Assembly: GCF_023195835.1 (NCBI RefSeq)
Contig: NZ_CP096199.1
Coordinates: 2,852,001-2,916,000 of the forward strand
Reading direction: 5' to 3'
Length of the DNA: 64,000 bases
Source of the DNA: Vibrio sinaloensis
Lineage (GTDB): Bacteria; Pseudomonadota; Gammaproteobacteria; Enterobacterales; Vibrionaceae
Under the pieces are notes generated by a model. The model ran no database searches. It saw only the letters and a list, made by a program, of their open reading frames with translations, and was not told the DNA's origin. This document shows positions 1 to 8,395 of this stretch, piece after piece; position 1 is the first letter of the stretch; every line of letters starts with the position of its first letter. A program made the translations under genes and the position numbers.

Positions 1-1236
1 CTGAATTACTTCAGACCAATTGCGCGCATTCACTTTTTCATCGCAGACAATAACAAATTTGGTGTACATAAACTGACGCAAGAAAGACCAGACTCCCATC
101 ATGACTCGCTTAGCATGACCTGGATACTGCTTCTTCATCGTCACCACCGCCATTCGGTATGAGCAACCTTCTGGTGGTAAGTAGAAGTCTTCGATTTCAG
201 GAAACTGCTTTTGTAAAATCGGCACAAAGACTTCGTTCAGCGCAACCCCTAATACTGCGGGTTCATCAGGCGGGCGCCCGGTATAGGTGCTATGGTAGAT
301 GGGATCTTTACGCATGGTAATGTGGGTAATGGTAAAGACGTGATGCTTCTCTTTCTCGTTATAGTAACCAGTGTGGTCGCCATACGGACCTTCGTCAGCA
401 AACTCACTTGGGTCGATATAACCTTCCATCACGATTTCAGCACTAGCAGGCACATCTAAATCATTACTTATCGATTTGACGACTTCGGTCTTGCTTCCAC
501 GTAACAAGCCAGCAAACGCATATTCAGACAAGGTATCAGGAACGGGCGTGACCGCACCAAGAATGGTCGCTGGATCGGCGCCAAACGCAACCGAGACAGG
601 AAAAGGTTTACCCGGATGCGTCTCCATCCAATCACGTAGGTCAAGCGCCCCACCACGGTGAGCAAGCCAACGCATGATGATTTTATTTTTGGCAATTTTT
701 TGCTGGCGGTAAATACCAAGATTCTGCCGCTTCTTACTCGGACCTTTGGTCACCGTCAGCCCCCAAGTTAGCAGCGGCGCTACATCTCCTGGCCAACAGC
801 TCATCACCGGAATCTTATCGAGGTCGACCTGGTCACCCTGCCAAACCACCTCCTGACACGACGCTTTGCGTAAGCGCTTGGCCGGCATGTTCAGCACCTG
901 TTTAAATACGGGTAGCTTGTCGAGTGCGTCCTTAAAGCCTTTCGGCGGTTCCGGCTCTTTAAGATAAGCCAGCAATTTGCCGACTTCTCTCAGCTGCTTA
1001 ACGTCATTGCGCCCCATTCCAATCGCCACACGCTCAGGGGTACCAAATAGATTGGTTAATACGGGCGTGTTGTAACCGATAGGATTCTCAAACAACAAAG
1101 CTGGACCACCGGCTCTTAGAGTGCGGTCACTGATCTCTGTCATTTCATAATCTGGGTCAACTGGTTGAGAGATGCGTGTGAGCTTCCCTTCTTTCTCTAG
1201 ATGAGCGATAAAATCGCGTAAATCCTTAAAACTCAT
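1..1236 (-). CDS. ubiD: UbiD, 3-octaprenyl-4-hydroxybenzoate decarboxylase (3' end missing)
   Basis: Prenylated-FMN-dependent decarboxylase that removes the carboxyl group of polyprenyl-4-hydroxybenzoate in ubiquinone synthesis. The frame opens with [10 protein letters not shown] at 1236 and runs off the window edge after 412 codons (the E. coli enzyme has about 497), so it is truncated only by the window. Family landmarks are visible in order: the N-terminal [10 protein letters not shown] segment, [17 protein letters not shown], a [20 protein letters not shown] stretch, and [22 protein letters not shown], which holds active-site acidic residues. It lies upstream of rho in a block typical of Vibrio. 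The prenyl-FMN supplier UbiX is not in the window. Confidence 0.95.
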   Translation of the reverse strand, partial: MSFKDLRDFIAHLEKEGKLTRISQPVDPDYEMTEISDRTLRAGGPALLFENPIGYNTPVLTNLFGTPERVAIGMGRNDVKQLREVGKLLAYLKEPEPPKGFKDALDKLPVFKQVLNMPAKRLRKASCQEVVWQGDQVDLDKIPVMSCWPGDVAPLLTWGLTVTKGPSKKRQNLGIYRQQKIAKNKIIMRWLAHRGGALDLRDWMETHPGKPFPVSVAFGADPATILGAVTPVPDTLSEYAFAGLLRGSKTEVVKSISNDLDVPASAEIVMEGYIDPSEFADEGPYGDHTGYYNEKEKHHVFTITHITMRKDPIYHSTYTGRPPDEPAVLGVALNEVFVPILQKQFPEIEDFYLPPEGCSYRMAVVTMKKQYPGHAKRVMMGVWSFLRQFMYTKFVIVCDEKVNARNWSEVIQ

Positions 1237-1276
1237 AGACCTAATAATCGGCTGGTTAATCTGCAGGCAGTATAAC

Positions 1277-1308
1277 AAAAAAGAGGAATCGACCGATCCC
1301 TCTTTTTG
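1277..1308 (-). terminator. Rho-independent terminator of the 1330-2325 gene
   Basis: Long stem with one mismatch around an ATCG-AC-CGAT core and A/T runs on both sides. On the minus strand it is followed by a T tract, so it ends the 1330-2325 transcript and insulates ubiD. The right side also has T residues, so some bidirectional activity is possible. Confidence 0.7.
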
Positions 1309-1329
1309 TTGTGGTTATACTGCCAAGCG

Positions 1330-2325
1330 CTACTGTCCGATCACACTGTTTATCGCACCGCGGTTAACCGACGGGTTACTGTTGACTAACTCTTGCAACC
1401 AAGAGCGATGACCGTGAGAGACCAACTCTCCAGCGATAAAGCGCGCATCTTCTGAGAGCGACATTTTGCTGATCAAAAATTCTTTCACTGGCTCGGTCAT
1501 CGGACGCACCTTGGCAAGCTCGCTGATCGCAAGCTGTTTTAAGCTCGGGTTGTGTGCGGCAGCAATAACTTGACTCAGTGAAAACGCATCACCGACTTGT
1601 GCCAGACGAATCAATTCTTGCTCACTTTGGAAGTCCGCTTTCATTAGCCACAGTAATTTGTAGACGCCAGGGTCACTGCTCACGTGGGCTAAGCGCACCA
1701 TCACCGACGACGAGGGCAACCAACTGGTCACTGCCTCTTCGGTAAGCTGCTGGGTGAGATAACTAACGGCCCCAGGAGATAAGCTGTCGAGCTCACGTAT
1801 TAGCAATGCTTCGCGGGTTTGTACTTGATAGTCGCTGCCAGATAACCACTGCTTGAGCACGAGATCCTGACGCTCCGCAGCCAGTAAAAAATGTAGGGTT
1901 GATTGGTCTTGACGCCACTGCTTGAGCAGTCGATTAGCAATAGCGGGATAGTCAAAGGCGGGCACTGAAAACTCATACCCATCTCCACGCTCTAGCACCT
2001 GATAAGTCGGAACCATGGCCTTTTGCTGTTCAATAAACAGTGCCATTTTCGAAGTCAGGACTAAGTTATGCTCTTCGATCTTTTTCAACAGCAGAAAACG
2101 CGTGGCTTCCTGAAAGGGTAACGACAACCTTTGCAGTGCAAAGTTAAGCCCATCGACATCATCTTCGATAGCCAACTGAAAAAGCTCGCCGACTTTCCCC
2201 TGCACTTGTGGCGCTTGGAGCCATTGATCGACCTGTTGCACCTCCATCTCAGAGGCTGCCACATTCGGCACCGACAACAACAATAGGCTAGACAGGAGTA
2301 GTGACGACAACATTCCTTGTTGCAT
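1330..2325 (-). CDS. Secreted alpha-helical protein of unknown function
   Basis: I do not recognise a named family. The 331-residue product begins with a classical Sec signal peptide (LLLSSLLLLSVPNVAAS, probable cleavage after AxA), so it should be periplasmic or exported. The mature part is rich in leucine, glutamate and alanine helices in irregular ~35-residue units. This resembles HEAT-like repeat proteins, but I cannot confirm it. The start at 2325 is chosen because a strong AAGGAGGT lies five bases upstream; a GTG at 2349 would put that ribosome-binding site inside the coding region. It is a single gene between two terminators, separating ubiD from rho. Confidence 0.75.
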   Translation of the reverse strand: MQQGMLSSLLLSSLLLLSVPNVAASEMEVQQVDQWLQAPQVQGKVGELFQLAIEDDVDGLNFALQRLSLPFQEATRFLLLKKIEEHNLVLTSKMALFIEQQKAMVPTYQVLERGDGYEFSVPAFDYPAIANRLLKQWRQDQSTLHFLLAAERQDLVLKQWLSGSDYQVQTREALLIRELDSLSPGAVSYLTQQLTEEAVTSWLPSSSVMVRLAHVSSDPGVYKLLWLMKADFQSEQELIRLAQVGDAFSLSQVIAAAHNPSLKQLAISELAKVRPMTEPVKEFLISKMSLSEDARFIAGELVSHGHRSWLQELVNSNPSVNRGAINSVIGQ

Positions 2326-2380
2326 GTTAACCTCCTTGTAACATTTCACTCATTGTGCGCCCTCTATGCTGAGAATGCAA

Positions 2381-2410
2381 ACAAAAACGCCCCCGCTACT
2401 GCGGGGGCGT
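2381..2410 (-). terminator. Rho-independent terminator of rho
   Basis: Perfect 10-bp GC-rich stem (ACGCCCCCGC / GCGGGGGCGT) with a TACT loop, followed on the minus strand by TTTTTGTTT. It sits 20 bases beyond the rho stop codon. Confidence 0.9.
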
Positions 2411-2429
2411 TGTCAATATTTATCAGCGA

Positions 2430-3689
2430 TTACTGGCGACGCATCGCATCGAAGAATTCATCGTTAGTCTTGGTCATGGCCAACTTATCAATGAGGAATT
2501 CCATTGCATCGATTTCACCCATTGGATGAACGATCTTACGCAATATCCACATCTTCTGTAGCTCATCATTTTTGGTGAGCAACTCTTCGCGGCGAGTACC
2601 ACTGCGGTTGAAGTCAATCGCAGGGAAGACACGCTTCTCGGCAATCTTACGGTTCAGATGCAGTTCCATGTTACCTGTACCCTTGAACTCTTCGTAGATC
2701 ACTTCGTCCATCTTAGAGCCAGTATCCACTAGCGCAGTAGCGATGATCGTCAAGCTACCACCCTCTTCGACGTTACGTGCTGCACCAAAGAAACGCTTAG
2801 GACGATGCAGTGCGTTAGCATCCACACCACCGGTCAACACTTTACCAGATGACGGTACGACTGTGTTGTAGGCGCGCGCTAGACGAGTGATAGAGTCAAG
2901 CAAGATAACCACGTCTTTCTTGTGCTCAACAAGACGTTTCGCTTTTTCGATTACCATTTCGGCAACTTGTACGTGACGAGATGCTGGTTCATCGAAGGTA
3001 GAGGCAATCACTTCACCTTTGACTAGGCGTTGCATCTCGGTGACTTCTTCTGGACGCTCGTCGATAAGAAGAACCATTAGCTCACACTCTGGGTGGTTGT
3101 AAGCAATGCTCTGTGCAATGTTTTGCAGCAGCATGGTTTTACCCGCTTTTGGCGGAGCAACAATCAGACCACGCTGACCTTTACCAATTGGCGACGCGAG
3201 GTCGAGAACACGAGCAGTAATATCTTCTGTCGAACCATTACCACGCTCCATCACCATACGCTCGTTAGCGTGCAGTGGCGTCAAGTTTTCAAATAGAATC
3301 TTGTTACGCGCGTTGTCTGGTTTGTCATCGTTAACCGTGTTGACTTTTAATAGTGCAAAGTATCGCTCACCATCTTTTGGCGGACGAATCTTACCGGCAA
3401 TCGAGTCACCTGTGCGCAAGTTAAAGCGACGAATTTGACTTGGAGAAACGTAAATATCATCAGGACCCGCCAAATATGAGCTGTCCGCACTACGTAAGAA
3501 ACCAAAGCCGTCTTGAAGTATTTCCAGAACCCCGTCGCCAAAAATATCTTCACCACTTTTCGCGTGCGCTTTAAGGATGGCGAAGATGATGTCTTGCTTT
3601 CTCAGACGTGCTAGGTTCTCAAGGCCCAAGCTTTCGCCAAGTTTGACAAGATCAGACACAGGTCTGTTCTTCAGTTCTGTTAGATTCAT
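2430..3689 (-). CDS. rho: Transcription termination factor Rho
   Basis: Hexameric RNA-dependent ATPase/helicase that ends transcription at C-rich rut sites. The 419-residue product has the same length as E. coli Rho and is nearly identical to it. It has an N-terminal helical domain and an RNA-binding cold-shock-like domain (about 50-125, with GFGFLRS), the P-loop APPKAGKT at 178-185, a Walker [10 protein letters not shown] and the [28 protein letters not shown]-loop region. The start MNLTELKN at 3689 matches the family; the frame stays open 25 codons further upstream but those codons are not conserved. As in E. coli, no clear Shine-Dalgarno precedes the ATG. Monocistronic, with its own terminator. 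Confidence 0.98.
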   Translation of the reverse strand: MNLTELKNRPVSDLVKLGESLGLENLARLRKQDIIFAILKAHAKSGEDIFGDGVLEILQDGFGFLRSADSSYLAGPDDIYVSPSQIRRFNLRTGDSIAGKIRPPKDGERYFALLKVNTVNDDKPDNARNKILFENLTPLHANERMVMERGNGSTEDITARVLDLASPIGKGQRGLIVAPPKAGKTMLLQNIAQSIAYNHPECELMVLLIDERPEEVTEMQRLVKGEVIASTFDEPASRHVQVAEMVIEKAKRLVEHKKDVVILLDSITRLARAYNTVVPSSGKVLTGGVDANALHRPKRFFGAARNVEEGGSLTIIATALVDTGSKMDEVIYEEFKGTGNMELHLNRKIAEKRVFPAIDFNRSGTRREELLTKNDELQKMWILRKIVHPMGEIDAMEFLIDKLAMTKTNDEFFDAMRRQ

Positions 3690-3848
3690 GGTGGTGGATA
3701 CTTGTTTAGTCAAAATAGGATCTGTTTTTTTGGTTAAGATGGATTTGGTCACAGGATCGACCAAGAAGAGATACTTGTTTATTTAACGTGCGATAAATTA
3801 GCACTAAATACTAGCCTAGTCTAGATTTTGTTGGTGTTCAAAAACAAA

Positions 3849-3871
3849 ACCGTGCAGTGGGACTGCACGGT
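3849..3871 (-). terminator. Rho-independent terminator of trxA
   Basis: Perfect 10-bp stem ACCGTGCAGT / ACTGCACGGT with a three-base loop, followed on the minus strand by TTTGTTTTTG. It lies 17 bases after the trxA stop. Confidence 0.9.
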
Positions 3872-3888
3872 CTTATCTAATCAGCGAA

Positions 3889-4215
3889 TTACAGATTAGC
3901 GTCTAGGAACTCTTTAAGTTGAGTCTTAGAAAGAGCACCTACTTTAGTCGCTGCGACGTTGCCGTCTTTGAACAGAAGCAACGTTGGAATACCGCGGATA
4001 CCAAACTTAGGTGGAGTACCTGCGTTTTGGTCGATATTTAGTTTACCGATAGTGAGTTTGCCTTCGTACTCGTCAGCGATTTCGTCCAAGATAGGCGCGA
4101 TCATCTTACAAGGACCACACCACTCTGCCCAAAAATCAACCAGAACTGGGCCTGCAGCGTTGATCACATCGTTCTCAAAACCGTCATCAGTTAGCTGCAA
4201 AATCTTATCACTCAT
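3889..4215 (-). CDS. trxA: Thioredoxin 1
   Basis: Small cytoplasmic dithiol oxidoreductase that reduces protein disulfides and is recycled by thioredoxin reductase with NADPH. The 108 residues match E. coli TrxA in length. The redox motif WCGPC is at 32-36 and the cis-proline is in GIPT around 77. The start MSDKI at 4215 has GGAG spaced correctly upstream; a longer frame adding MEWK is not conserved. It is divergently arranged with rhlB, as in other Gammaproteobacteria, and precedes rho. Confidence 0.97.
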   Translation of the reverse strand: MSDKILQLTDDGFENDVINAAGPVLVDFWAEWCGPCKMIAPILDEIADEYEGKLTIGKLNIDQNAGTPPKFGIRGIPTLLLFKDGNVAATKVGALSKTQLKEFLDANL

Positions 4216-4327
4216 CTTCCACTCCAATGTGTTTTTTCGGAACTGGTTGGATGATAACCAGTATTTAGATGCCCTATTGGAATGTATTTACTTTCGTATT
4301 GCAAGCTTAAGCTGATATTCTATAGCA

Positions 4328-5632
4328 ATGAAAAAGACGCATATCACAGAGCAAAAGTTCGCCGATTTGGGATTAGCCCCTCAAATCACTGAAGGTTTGG
4401 AGAAAAAAGGGTTCGAATTTTGTACCCCAATCCAAGCTTTGGCGTTGCCGGTACTGCTCACCGGCCAAGACATTGCAGGCCAGGCCCAAACGGGCACAGG
4501 CAAAACCCTTGCCTTCCTGACTGCTACCTTTAACCACTTATTGACTACTTCGGAGCATGAAGGTCGTAAGCCAAACCAGCCACGCGCGATTATTATGGCG
4601 CCAACTCGCGAACTCGCGATTCAGATCTATAACGATGCTGAACCGCTGATTGCGAGTACTGGTATCAAAGCGGCACTTGCCTACGGCGGTGAAAGCTACG
4701 ATAAACAGCTTGCTAAGCTCGAAGAAGGCGTGGATGTCCTTATTGGCACCACTGGCCGTATTATCGATTTCTACAAGCAAAAGGTCTTTAACCTAAACCA
4801 TATTCAAGCTGTGGTACTGGATGAAGCCGACCGCATGTTTGATCTTGGATTTATCAAGGACATCCGCTTCTTGTTCCGCCGCATGCCTGAACCGAAAGAG
4901 CGTTTGAACATGCTGTTCTCTGCCACGCTGTCTTACCGCGTTCAAGAATTAGCATTTGAGCACATGCACAACCCAGAGCATGTTGTGGTTGAGCCAGAAG
5001 TGAAAACCGGTCACCGCATCCAAGAAGAGCTGTTCTACCCATCGAACGAACATAAAATGGCGCTACTGCAAACTTTGATCGAAGAAGAGTGGCCAGAGCG
5101 CGCGATCATTTTCGCCAACACTAAGCACAAGTGTGAGTCTATTTGGGGCCACTTGGCGGCAGATGGTCATCGTGTCGGTCTGCTTACTGGTGACGTTCCA
5201 CAGAAGAAACGTGAACGTATTCTCGAGCAGTTTACTAAGGGTGAAGTTGACTTATTGGTTGCGACTGACGTGGCAGCACGTGGTTTACACATCCCACAAG
5301 TTACGCACGTGTTTAACTTTGATTTACCTGACGATTGCGAAGACTACGTACACCGCATCGGTCGTACCGGACGCGCAGGAGCGAGCGGCCATTCTATCAG
5401 CTTTGCCTGTGAAGATTACGCGATTAACCTTCCACCAATTGAAGAGTACATTGAGCACACCATTCCAGTGTCAGACTACGACCCAAGCGCGCTGATCCAA
5501 GATCTGCCAGCCCCAATTCGTATGCGCTCAAATCGTCCACAGCAGCAACGTCGTACCAACACGGGCGGATCCCGTTCAGGTCAACGTCGCCCAAACAACC
5601 GCTCACGTCAGCGCCAACAAAAGGATTCTTAA
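4328..5632 (+). CDS. rhlB: ATP-dependent RNA helicase RhlB
   Basis: DEAD-box helicase that unwinds structured mRNA for the RNase E degradosome. The 434 residues carry all family motifs in order: Q-motif FCTPIQ, Walker A AQTGTGKT (53-60), PTRELA (92-97), DEAD (165-168), SAT (198-200) and [10 protein letters not shown]. The last ~50 residues form a basic tail rich in Arg, Gln and Asn ([10 protein letters not shown] type), the usual RNA-binding extension of RhlB. The gppA start lies 8 bases after its stop, so the two are probably co-transcribed, as in E. coli. Confidence 0.96.
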   Translation: MKKTHITEQKFADLGLAPQITEGLEKKGFEFCTPIQALALPVLLTGQDIAGQAQTGTGKTLAFLTATFNHLLTTSEHEGRKPNQPRAIIMAPTRELAIQIYNDAEPLIASTGIKAALAYGGESYDKQLAKLEEGVDVLIGTTGRIIDFYKQKVFNLNHIQAVVLDEADRMFDLGFIKDIRFLFRRMPEPKERLNMLFSATLSYRVQELAFEHMHNPEHVVVEPEVKTGHRIQEELFYPSNEHKMALLQTLIEEEWPERAIIFANTKHKCESIWGHLAADGHRVGLLTGDVPQKKRERILEQFTKGEVDLLVATDVAARGLHIPQVTHVFNFDLPDDCEDYVHRIGRTGRAGASGHSISFACEDYAINLPPIEEYIEHTIPVSDYDPSALIQDLPAPIRMRSNRPQQQRRTNTGGSRSGQRRPNNRSRQRQQKDS

Positions 5633-5639
5633 GTCGACT

Positions 5640-7130
5640 ATGAGCCAAGCCGTTTCATCTCCGCTTTACGCTGCTATCGACCTCGGGTCGAACAGTTTTC
5701 ATATGCTCGTTGTGCGTCACATTGATGGCAGCGTTCAAACCATGGCCAAAATTAAACGCAAAGTTCGCCTTGCGGCTGGCTTAGACGAAAACAACGCGCT
5801 AAGCCAAGAAGCCATGCAACGTGGATGGGACTGCTTGAGTCTCTTTGCCGAACGACTGCAAGATATCCCTAAGCAGAACATTCGCATTGTCGGTACCGCG
5901 ACACTGCGCACCGCCACCAATGCGGATGTTTTTCTTCAAACCGCCAACCAGATTCTGGGCCACAACATCGAGGTGATCTGTGGCGAAGAAGAGGCTGCGA
6001 CGATCTATCGCGGCGTTGCTCATACCTCAGGTGGCAGTGGCCGCCGTTTGGTGGTCGATATTGGCGGCGCCAGTACTGAGCTTATAATTGGTGAGGGTTT
6101 TGAGGCTAAAGCGCTCACCAGCCTGAAAATGGGCTGCGTGACTTGGCTTGAGCGTCATTTCAAAGATCGCCAGTTAACTGCCTCCAATTTTAACAATGCG
6201 ATTCAAGCAGCCAAACAAACACTTGAGCCAATACTTGAACGTTATAGTCAAATTGGTTGGGATGTGTGTGTTGGTGCTTCAGGTACCGTGCAAGCGCTAC
6301 AAGAAATCATGCTAGCGCAAGGCATGGATGAGGTGATCACTCATAGCAAACTCAAGCGCCTGCAAAAACAAGCGATGCTGGCGGATCACTTAGAAGAGCT
6401 CGAAATTGAAGGACTGACTTTGGAGCGCGCGCTAGTGTTTCCAAGCGGACTATCGATACTGATCGCGATCTTTGAGTTGCTGCAAATCGAGTCTATGACG
6501 CTCGCCGGTGGCGCACTGCGTGAAGGCTTAGTCTACGACATGGTTGATGAACTGAAACAAGATGACATTCGCGCGCGCACCATTACTAGCGTGCAGAACC
6601 GCTATCAGATGGACATCGCCTACAGTGAGCAAGTAGCGAACATGGCAGGTAAGCTGCTGGCTGAGTGCCAACCCGACTGGATAGCTGAACCACACGGCGC
6701 AATGCTACTGGAAGTGGCGGCTAAGCTGCATGAAATCGGACTCACCATCGACTTCAAAAAAGGTGGCGAGCATAGTGCTTACCTACTACAAAGCCTAGAT
6801 CTGCCCGGTTTTACTCGTGCCCAGAAGCACCTATTGGGTGAACTGACTCGCCGCTACCGAGAGCAGCTGACTTCACTACCTGAGCAGCACGCCCTGTCAA
6901 GCACCAGTGCCAAGCGTGTACTGAGACTGCTGCGTCTGTCAGTATTGTTGACTCATCGTCGCAATCCAGAGCTAGAGCCAAATGTGACCCTAAGCTCCAA
7001 TGACGACAAACTTACCCTCACCATCAAAGGTGACTGGCTCCAGGCCAACCCGCTGACCGCCGCAGAGCTTGAGATTGAAGCTAACCGCCAGAGCGATATC
7101 GGCTGGCCGCTATCGATTGTGGAATACTGA
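5640..7130 (+). CDS. gppA: Exopolyphosphatase / pppGpp 5'-phosphohydrolase GppA
   Basis: Converts pppGpp to ppGpp and can hydrolyse polyphosphate, linking it to the stringent response. The 496 residues match the length of E. coli GppA (494). The N-terminal half has the actin-like ASKHA ATPase fold, with phosphate loops [13 protein letters not shown] (about 11-23) and [14 protein letters not shown] (about 137-150). The C-terminal half is the HD-like helical domain (LHEIG ... HSAYLL). It follows rhlB after 7 bases, indicating an operon, and is closed by a strong terminator. Confidence 0.95.
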   Translation: MSQAVSSPLYAAIDLGSNSFHMLVVRHIDGSVQTMAKIKRKVRLAAGLDENNALSQEAMQRGWDCLSLFAERLQDIPKQNIRIVGTATLRTATNADVFLQTANQILGHNIEVICGEEEAATIYRGVAHTSGGSGRRLVVDIGGASTELIIGEGFEAKALTSLKMGCVTWLERHFKDRQLTASNFNNAIQAAKQTLEPILERYSQIGWDVCVGASGTVQALQEIMLAQGMDEVITHSKLKRLQKQAMLADHLEELEIEGLTLERALVFPSGLSILIAIFELLQIESMTLAGGALREGLVYDMVDELKQDDIRARTITSVQNRYQMDIAYSEQVANMAGKLLAECQPDWIAEPHGAMLLEVAAKLHEIGLTIDFKKGGEHSAYLLQSLDLPGFTRAQKHLLGELTRRYREQLTSLPEQHALSSTSAKRVLRLLRLSVLLTHRRNPELEPNVTLSSNDDKLTLTIKGDWLQANPLTAAELEIEANRQSDIGWPLSIVEY

Positions 7131-7140
7131 TTTCCAATAC

Positions 7141-7178
7141 AAAAAAGCCCGAACGACAGCATCGCTCGGGCTTTTTTT
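7141..7178. terminator. Bidirectional terminator between gppA and yhhQ
   Basis: Stem AGCCCGA / TCGGGCT (extendable with one mismatch) flanked by six As on the left and eight Ts on the right. It serves gppA on the plus strand and probably yhhQ on the minus strand. Confidence 0.9.
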
Positions 7179-7210
7179 TATTTTCATCTAGACCACTAAG
7201 AAACCACTAA

Positions 7211-7879
7211 CTAGTTGGCCCCCACCACCTTAAAGTCTGGGTTAACCGCTGTGAGCTTTCTCACCAAATAGTTAAGCAAGACACCATACATAGGCACAAA
7301 TAGGCCTAGGCTGATGATCAATTTAAACCCGTAGTCCACCAGCGCGATTTCAGTCCAGTGCTCGGCCATAAATGGGTCCGGACTTTGGTAGAACGCAATG
7401 GCAAAGAAGGCGATGGTGTCTAGCGCATTACCAAACAAAGTCGAACAGGTCGGTGCCACCCACCACTGTTTTAGCTGACGTAAGCGGTTAAACACGTGCA
7501 CATCAAGGATCTGGCCGAGTAGGTAGGCCATAAAGCTAGCAATCGCGATCCGCGCTACAAACAAGTTGAACTCACCTAACTGACTCAAGCCTTGGAATGC
7601 GCCTTCATAAAACAGTACCGACAACCCGTACGACACCGCAAGCGCAGGAAGCATCACCAAGAAAATGATTCTGCGAGCCAGCTGAGCACCAAAAATGCGC
7701 ACAGTGAGGTCGGTGGCTAAGAAGATAAATGGAAAGGTAAATGCGCCCCATGTGGTGTGAAAACCAAACACGGTAAACGGAAGCTGAACCAAGTAGTTGC
7801 TGGAGGCAATAATGATCAGGTGAAACAGAACTAATAGAAAAAGGGCTTTGCGCTGCTGCGCAGGGGTAAAGTTACTCAT
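7211..7879 (-). CDS. yhhQ: Queuosine precursor transporter YhhQ
   Basis: Inner-membrane ECF/VUT-family transporter that takes up queuosine precursors (preQ0/preQ1) for tRNA wobble-base modification. The 222 residues (E. coli 221) show about six hydrophobic segments and the conserved strings SSNYLVQLP, FGFHTTWGAF, FPFIFLATDLTVRIFGA, GQILDVHVFNRLRQ and AFYQSPDPFMAEHW. The start at 7879 matches the family N-terminus. A longer frame beginning 38 codons upstream would run through the regulatory leader and is rejected. The gene is preceded by a good promoter and a riboswitch-like leader, listed separately. Confidence 0.94.
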   Translation of the reverse strand: MSNFTPAQQRKALFLLVLFHLIIIASSNYLVQLPFTVFGFHTTWGAFTFPFIFLATDLTVRIFGAQLARRIIFLVMLPALAVSYGLSVLFYEGAFQGLSQLGEFNLFVARIAIASFMAYLLGQILDVHVFNRLRQLKQWWVAPTCSTLFGNALDTIAFFAIAFYQSPDPFMAEHWTEIALVDYGFKLIISLGLFVPMYGVLLNYLVRKLTAVNPDFKVVGAN

Positions 7880-7885
7880 GCGATA

Positions 7886-7923
7886 CCTTTTTAGTTTGGT
7901 TTGGGGGTGAGGGAACCCAAATC
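7886..7923 (-). promoter_or_regulatory. Candidate preQ1-I riboswitch in the yhhQ leader
   Basis: Read on the minus strand, the leader just before the yhhQ ATG forms a 6-bp stem UUUGGG/CCCAAA (7916-7921 with 7900-7905). This encloses the loop UUCCCUCACC and is followed by the A-rich tail CCAAACUAAAAAGG. This aligns position by position with the compact H-type pseudoknot of preQ1-I riboswitches such as that of Thermoanaerobacter tengcongensis. The final GG (7887-7886) would pair with loop cytosines and is also the Shine-Dalgarno eight bases before the ATG, so ligand binding would block translation. The downstream gene transports this ligand. Identification is by eye only. Confidence 0.75.
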
Positions 7924-8012
7924 GAATCACTTCCAAGCCAAGGAAGGACTCTGACCAATAATGTGAAACAAAAAATGTCGATATTTGCACCAAGCTAATA
8001 TCGCGGCCGGCG

Positions 8013-8040
8013 ATTATACATTAACCAACTTGCACTGCAA
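8013..8040 (-). promoter_or_regulatory. Sigma-70 promoter of yhhQ
   Basis: Minus-strand -35 TTGCAG (8040-8035) and perfect -10 TATAAT (8018-8013) with a 16-bp spacer. Transcription would start near 8006, giving a leader of about 125 bases that ends in the candidate riboswitch. Confidence 0.75.
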
Positions 8041-8080
8041 GCGAGCAATATGACGCAATCGTTGGCGGAGGGAAATGGGG

Positions 8081-8395
8081 TTAAAAACCCTTCTTAAACA
8101 GAGAGGCTAAGAAGTCGAGCTCTTCACGCGAGGCATCCATTGCCAAGGCTTCAAACCAAACACTTTCACTATAGTGTTCTGACTTTAAGAACAGTTGGCA
8201 ACCTTCAAAATCAATCAGCCAAGAGTGAATATCGGCGTCCCACTGCTTTTCGATCACCGTGGCAGACAACATGGAAACTAACCGCTGCGCCAATTCGGGA
8301 AAACTATCAAAATCAAAACTTGGGGTACGAATGATTAAGCGACCTTCATCGGCCTGATATTCGATTAGACCAAATTCCGTTTGTGTCTCAGCCAT
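8081..8395 (-). CDS. DUF3630 family protein
   Basis: Small cytoplasmic protein of 104 residues with no signal peptide or membrane segment. I place it in the Vibrio DUF3630 family from its size, acidic character and fixed position behind recQ; its function is not known. Its ATG overlaps the last eight bases of recQ (8388-8395), so translation is probably coupled. This suggests a role related to RecQ or simple co-expression. The C-terminus LDFLASLFKKGF is amphipathic. Confidence 0.75.
   Translation of the reverse strand: MAETQTEFGLIEYQADEGRLIIRTPSFDFDSFPELAQRLVSMLSATVIEKQWDADIHSWLIDFEGCQLFLKSEHYSESVWFEALAMDASREELDFLASLFKKGF

Noticed and set aside
3690..3764. 25-codon N-terminal extension of rho
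   Set aside because: Not present in Rho proteins; the product from 3689 has exactly the family length.
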